The notes beneath the pieces are model-generated. The model did not search any database and was not told the DNA's origin. It saw only the letters and a list, made by a program, of their open reading frames with translations. Position numbers and translations under genes: made by a program. This document shows, one piece after another, positions 15,449 through 15,893 of a stretch of DNA of 15,893 nucleotides (positions are counted from its first letter, which is position 1; each line of letters opens with the position of its first letter). Source of the DNA: an uncultured Erysipelotrichaceae bacterium (GTDB taxonomy: Bacteria > Bacillota_I > Bacilli_A > RF39 > UBA660); contig CADCRC010000017.1 in NCBI GenBank assembly GCA_902803795.1, positions 1-15,893 on the forward strand, given 5' to 3'.

Positions 15449-15893
15449 CTACATCAACCCCATTCTTAAATCTATCTAAACAACTACTTAGTTTTCTATA
15501 TGTTTGTATATATTCTCCAAAATGAGTATTATCATGCCTATCTATTTCACTAGAATAATCTAAAAATAAATAATATGTATCTATCAATTCAATAGCATCA
15601 TTAATATTACCACCAAATATAACACTTCTAACCTCGTTAATTAAACCAACTCCATAATCATCTAAATCATCTAATATATGAGGTAATATTTCTATTTCTT
15701 TATCTTTAATTAAATCAATTTTATGATTTATTTCTGATACTTTTTTCTTAGTAACTCTATTTGTTTTTCTATAATTCTTACAATTTCTTTCTAAATTACT
15801 TTCAACAACATCTAATACGACACTCAAATCACAATTATATCTATCAAGTAATACTCTTTCTAATTGATAAGAATATCCATCTATAACATAACC
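15420..15893 (-). CDS. Unrecognised protein, C-terminal part (continues past the right edge)
   Basis: The frame stays open from the TGA at 15420-15422 to the window edge at 15893, giving 158 visible codons that begin GYVIDGYSYQLERVLLDRYN. A TTG at 15827 could start a 135-residue protein, but it has no convincing ribosome binding site and the upstream codons read as normal protein, so I infer the true start lies outside. The visible part is charged and probably helical (DLIKDKEIEILPHILDDLDD; FLDYSSEIDRHD), without membrane spans or motifs I can name. It overlaps the downstream unrecognised gene by 29 nt, which suggests a linked pair. Confidence 0.65.
   Translation of the reverse strand, partial: GYVIDGYSYQLERVLLDRYNCDLSVVLDVVESNLERNCKNYRKTNRVTKKKVSEINHKIDLIKDKEIEILPHILDDLDDYGVGLINEVRSVIFGGNINDAIELIDTYYLFLDYSSEIDRHDNTHFGEYIQTYRKLSSCLDRFKNGVDVDERVAGKNR

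Noticed and set aside
1..15893. Mobile elements, prophage genes, CRISPR arrays, defence systems or rRNA
   Set aside because: No transposase, integrase, nuclease-type defence protein, regularly spaced repeat or rRNA sequence was recognised; most genes are housekeeping or wall-related.
1..15893. Use of the Mollicutes genetic code with TGA as tryptophan
   Set aside because: The recognised genes are intact with TGA as stop, a tryptophan codon I checked in the aldehyde dehydrogenase is TGG, and frr ends in TGA at the expected length. A few extra codons beyond that stop mean this is not absolute proof.

Overview
This is a very AT-rich window. Nearly all coding sequence lies on the minus strand and is rich in Ile, Asn, Lys and Asp, with short intergenic gaps and strong GGAG/GGTG-type ribosome binding sites. 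A penicillin-binding protein shows a peptidoglycan wall, and all genes are intact when TGA is read as a stop. DnaE, LspA, an RluA-family synthase beside LspA, a tRNA with an encoded CCA end, and a sortase-like protein point to a low-GC Bacillota. An uncultured gut Bacilli lineage of the RF39 type near the Mollicutes is my inference; no rRNA or other marker in the window proves it.

Layout from left to right. At 1-755 (minus) is the N-terminal half of a multi-membrane-span histidine kinase, cut by the window edge at its H-box. At 802-2796 (minus) is an acyl-CoA synthetase-like adenylating enzyme with its own plausible promoter and an AT-stem terminator. At 2927-7199 (minus) is a tight housekeeping operon in the order dnaE, lspA, rluD-like: DNA synthesis, lipoprotein signal peptide removal and rRNA pseudouridylation. 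At 7279-8357 (minus) is a short operon of an unknown membrane-anchored acidic protein followed by frr. At 8458-8543 is tRNA-Leu(CAG), 11 nt behind the stop of a class B penicillin-binding protein (8555-10681, minus).

A divergent promoter region follows. Its plus-strand half carries a near-perfect extended -10 promoter for the only plus-strand gene (10806-11489), an anchored Asn/Gln-rich sortase-like protein. That gene converges on a three-gene minus-strand operon through a shared bidirectional terminator. The operon starts from a good promoter at about 14903-14932 and encodes a FIST-domain ligand sensor, an aldehyde dehydrogenase 2 nt behind it, and a SipW-like signal peptidase homologue that appears to lack its catalytic residues. 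Two overlapping unrecognised genes reach the right edge; the upstream one continues beyond it.

The core genes are ordinary. The parts worth a second look are the translationally coupled FIST-aldehyde dehydrogenase pair, the convergent pair of a degenerate signal peptidase and a sortase-like protein that has His and Cys but not the usual Arg, a DnaE whose PHP metal-site histidines are replaced, and a calcium-loop-like motif directly behind the KTG box of the penicillin-binding protein. For several genes the longest reading frame begins at a codon that lies in or next to the Shine-Dalgarno sequence, so I give the downstream start. No mobile element, CRISPR array, rRNA or gene-free stretch over 300 bases was seen.
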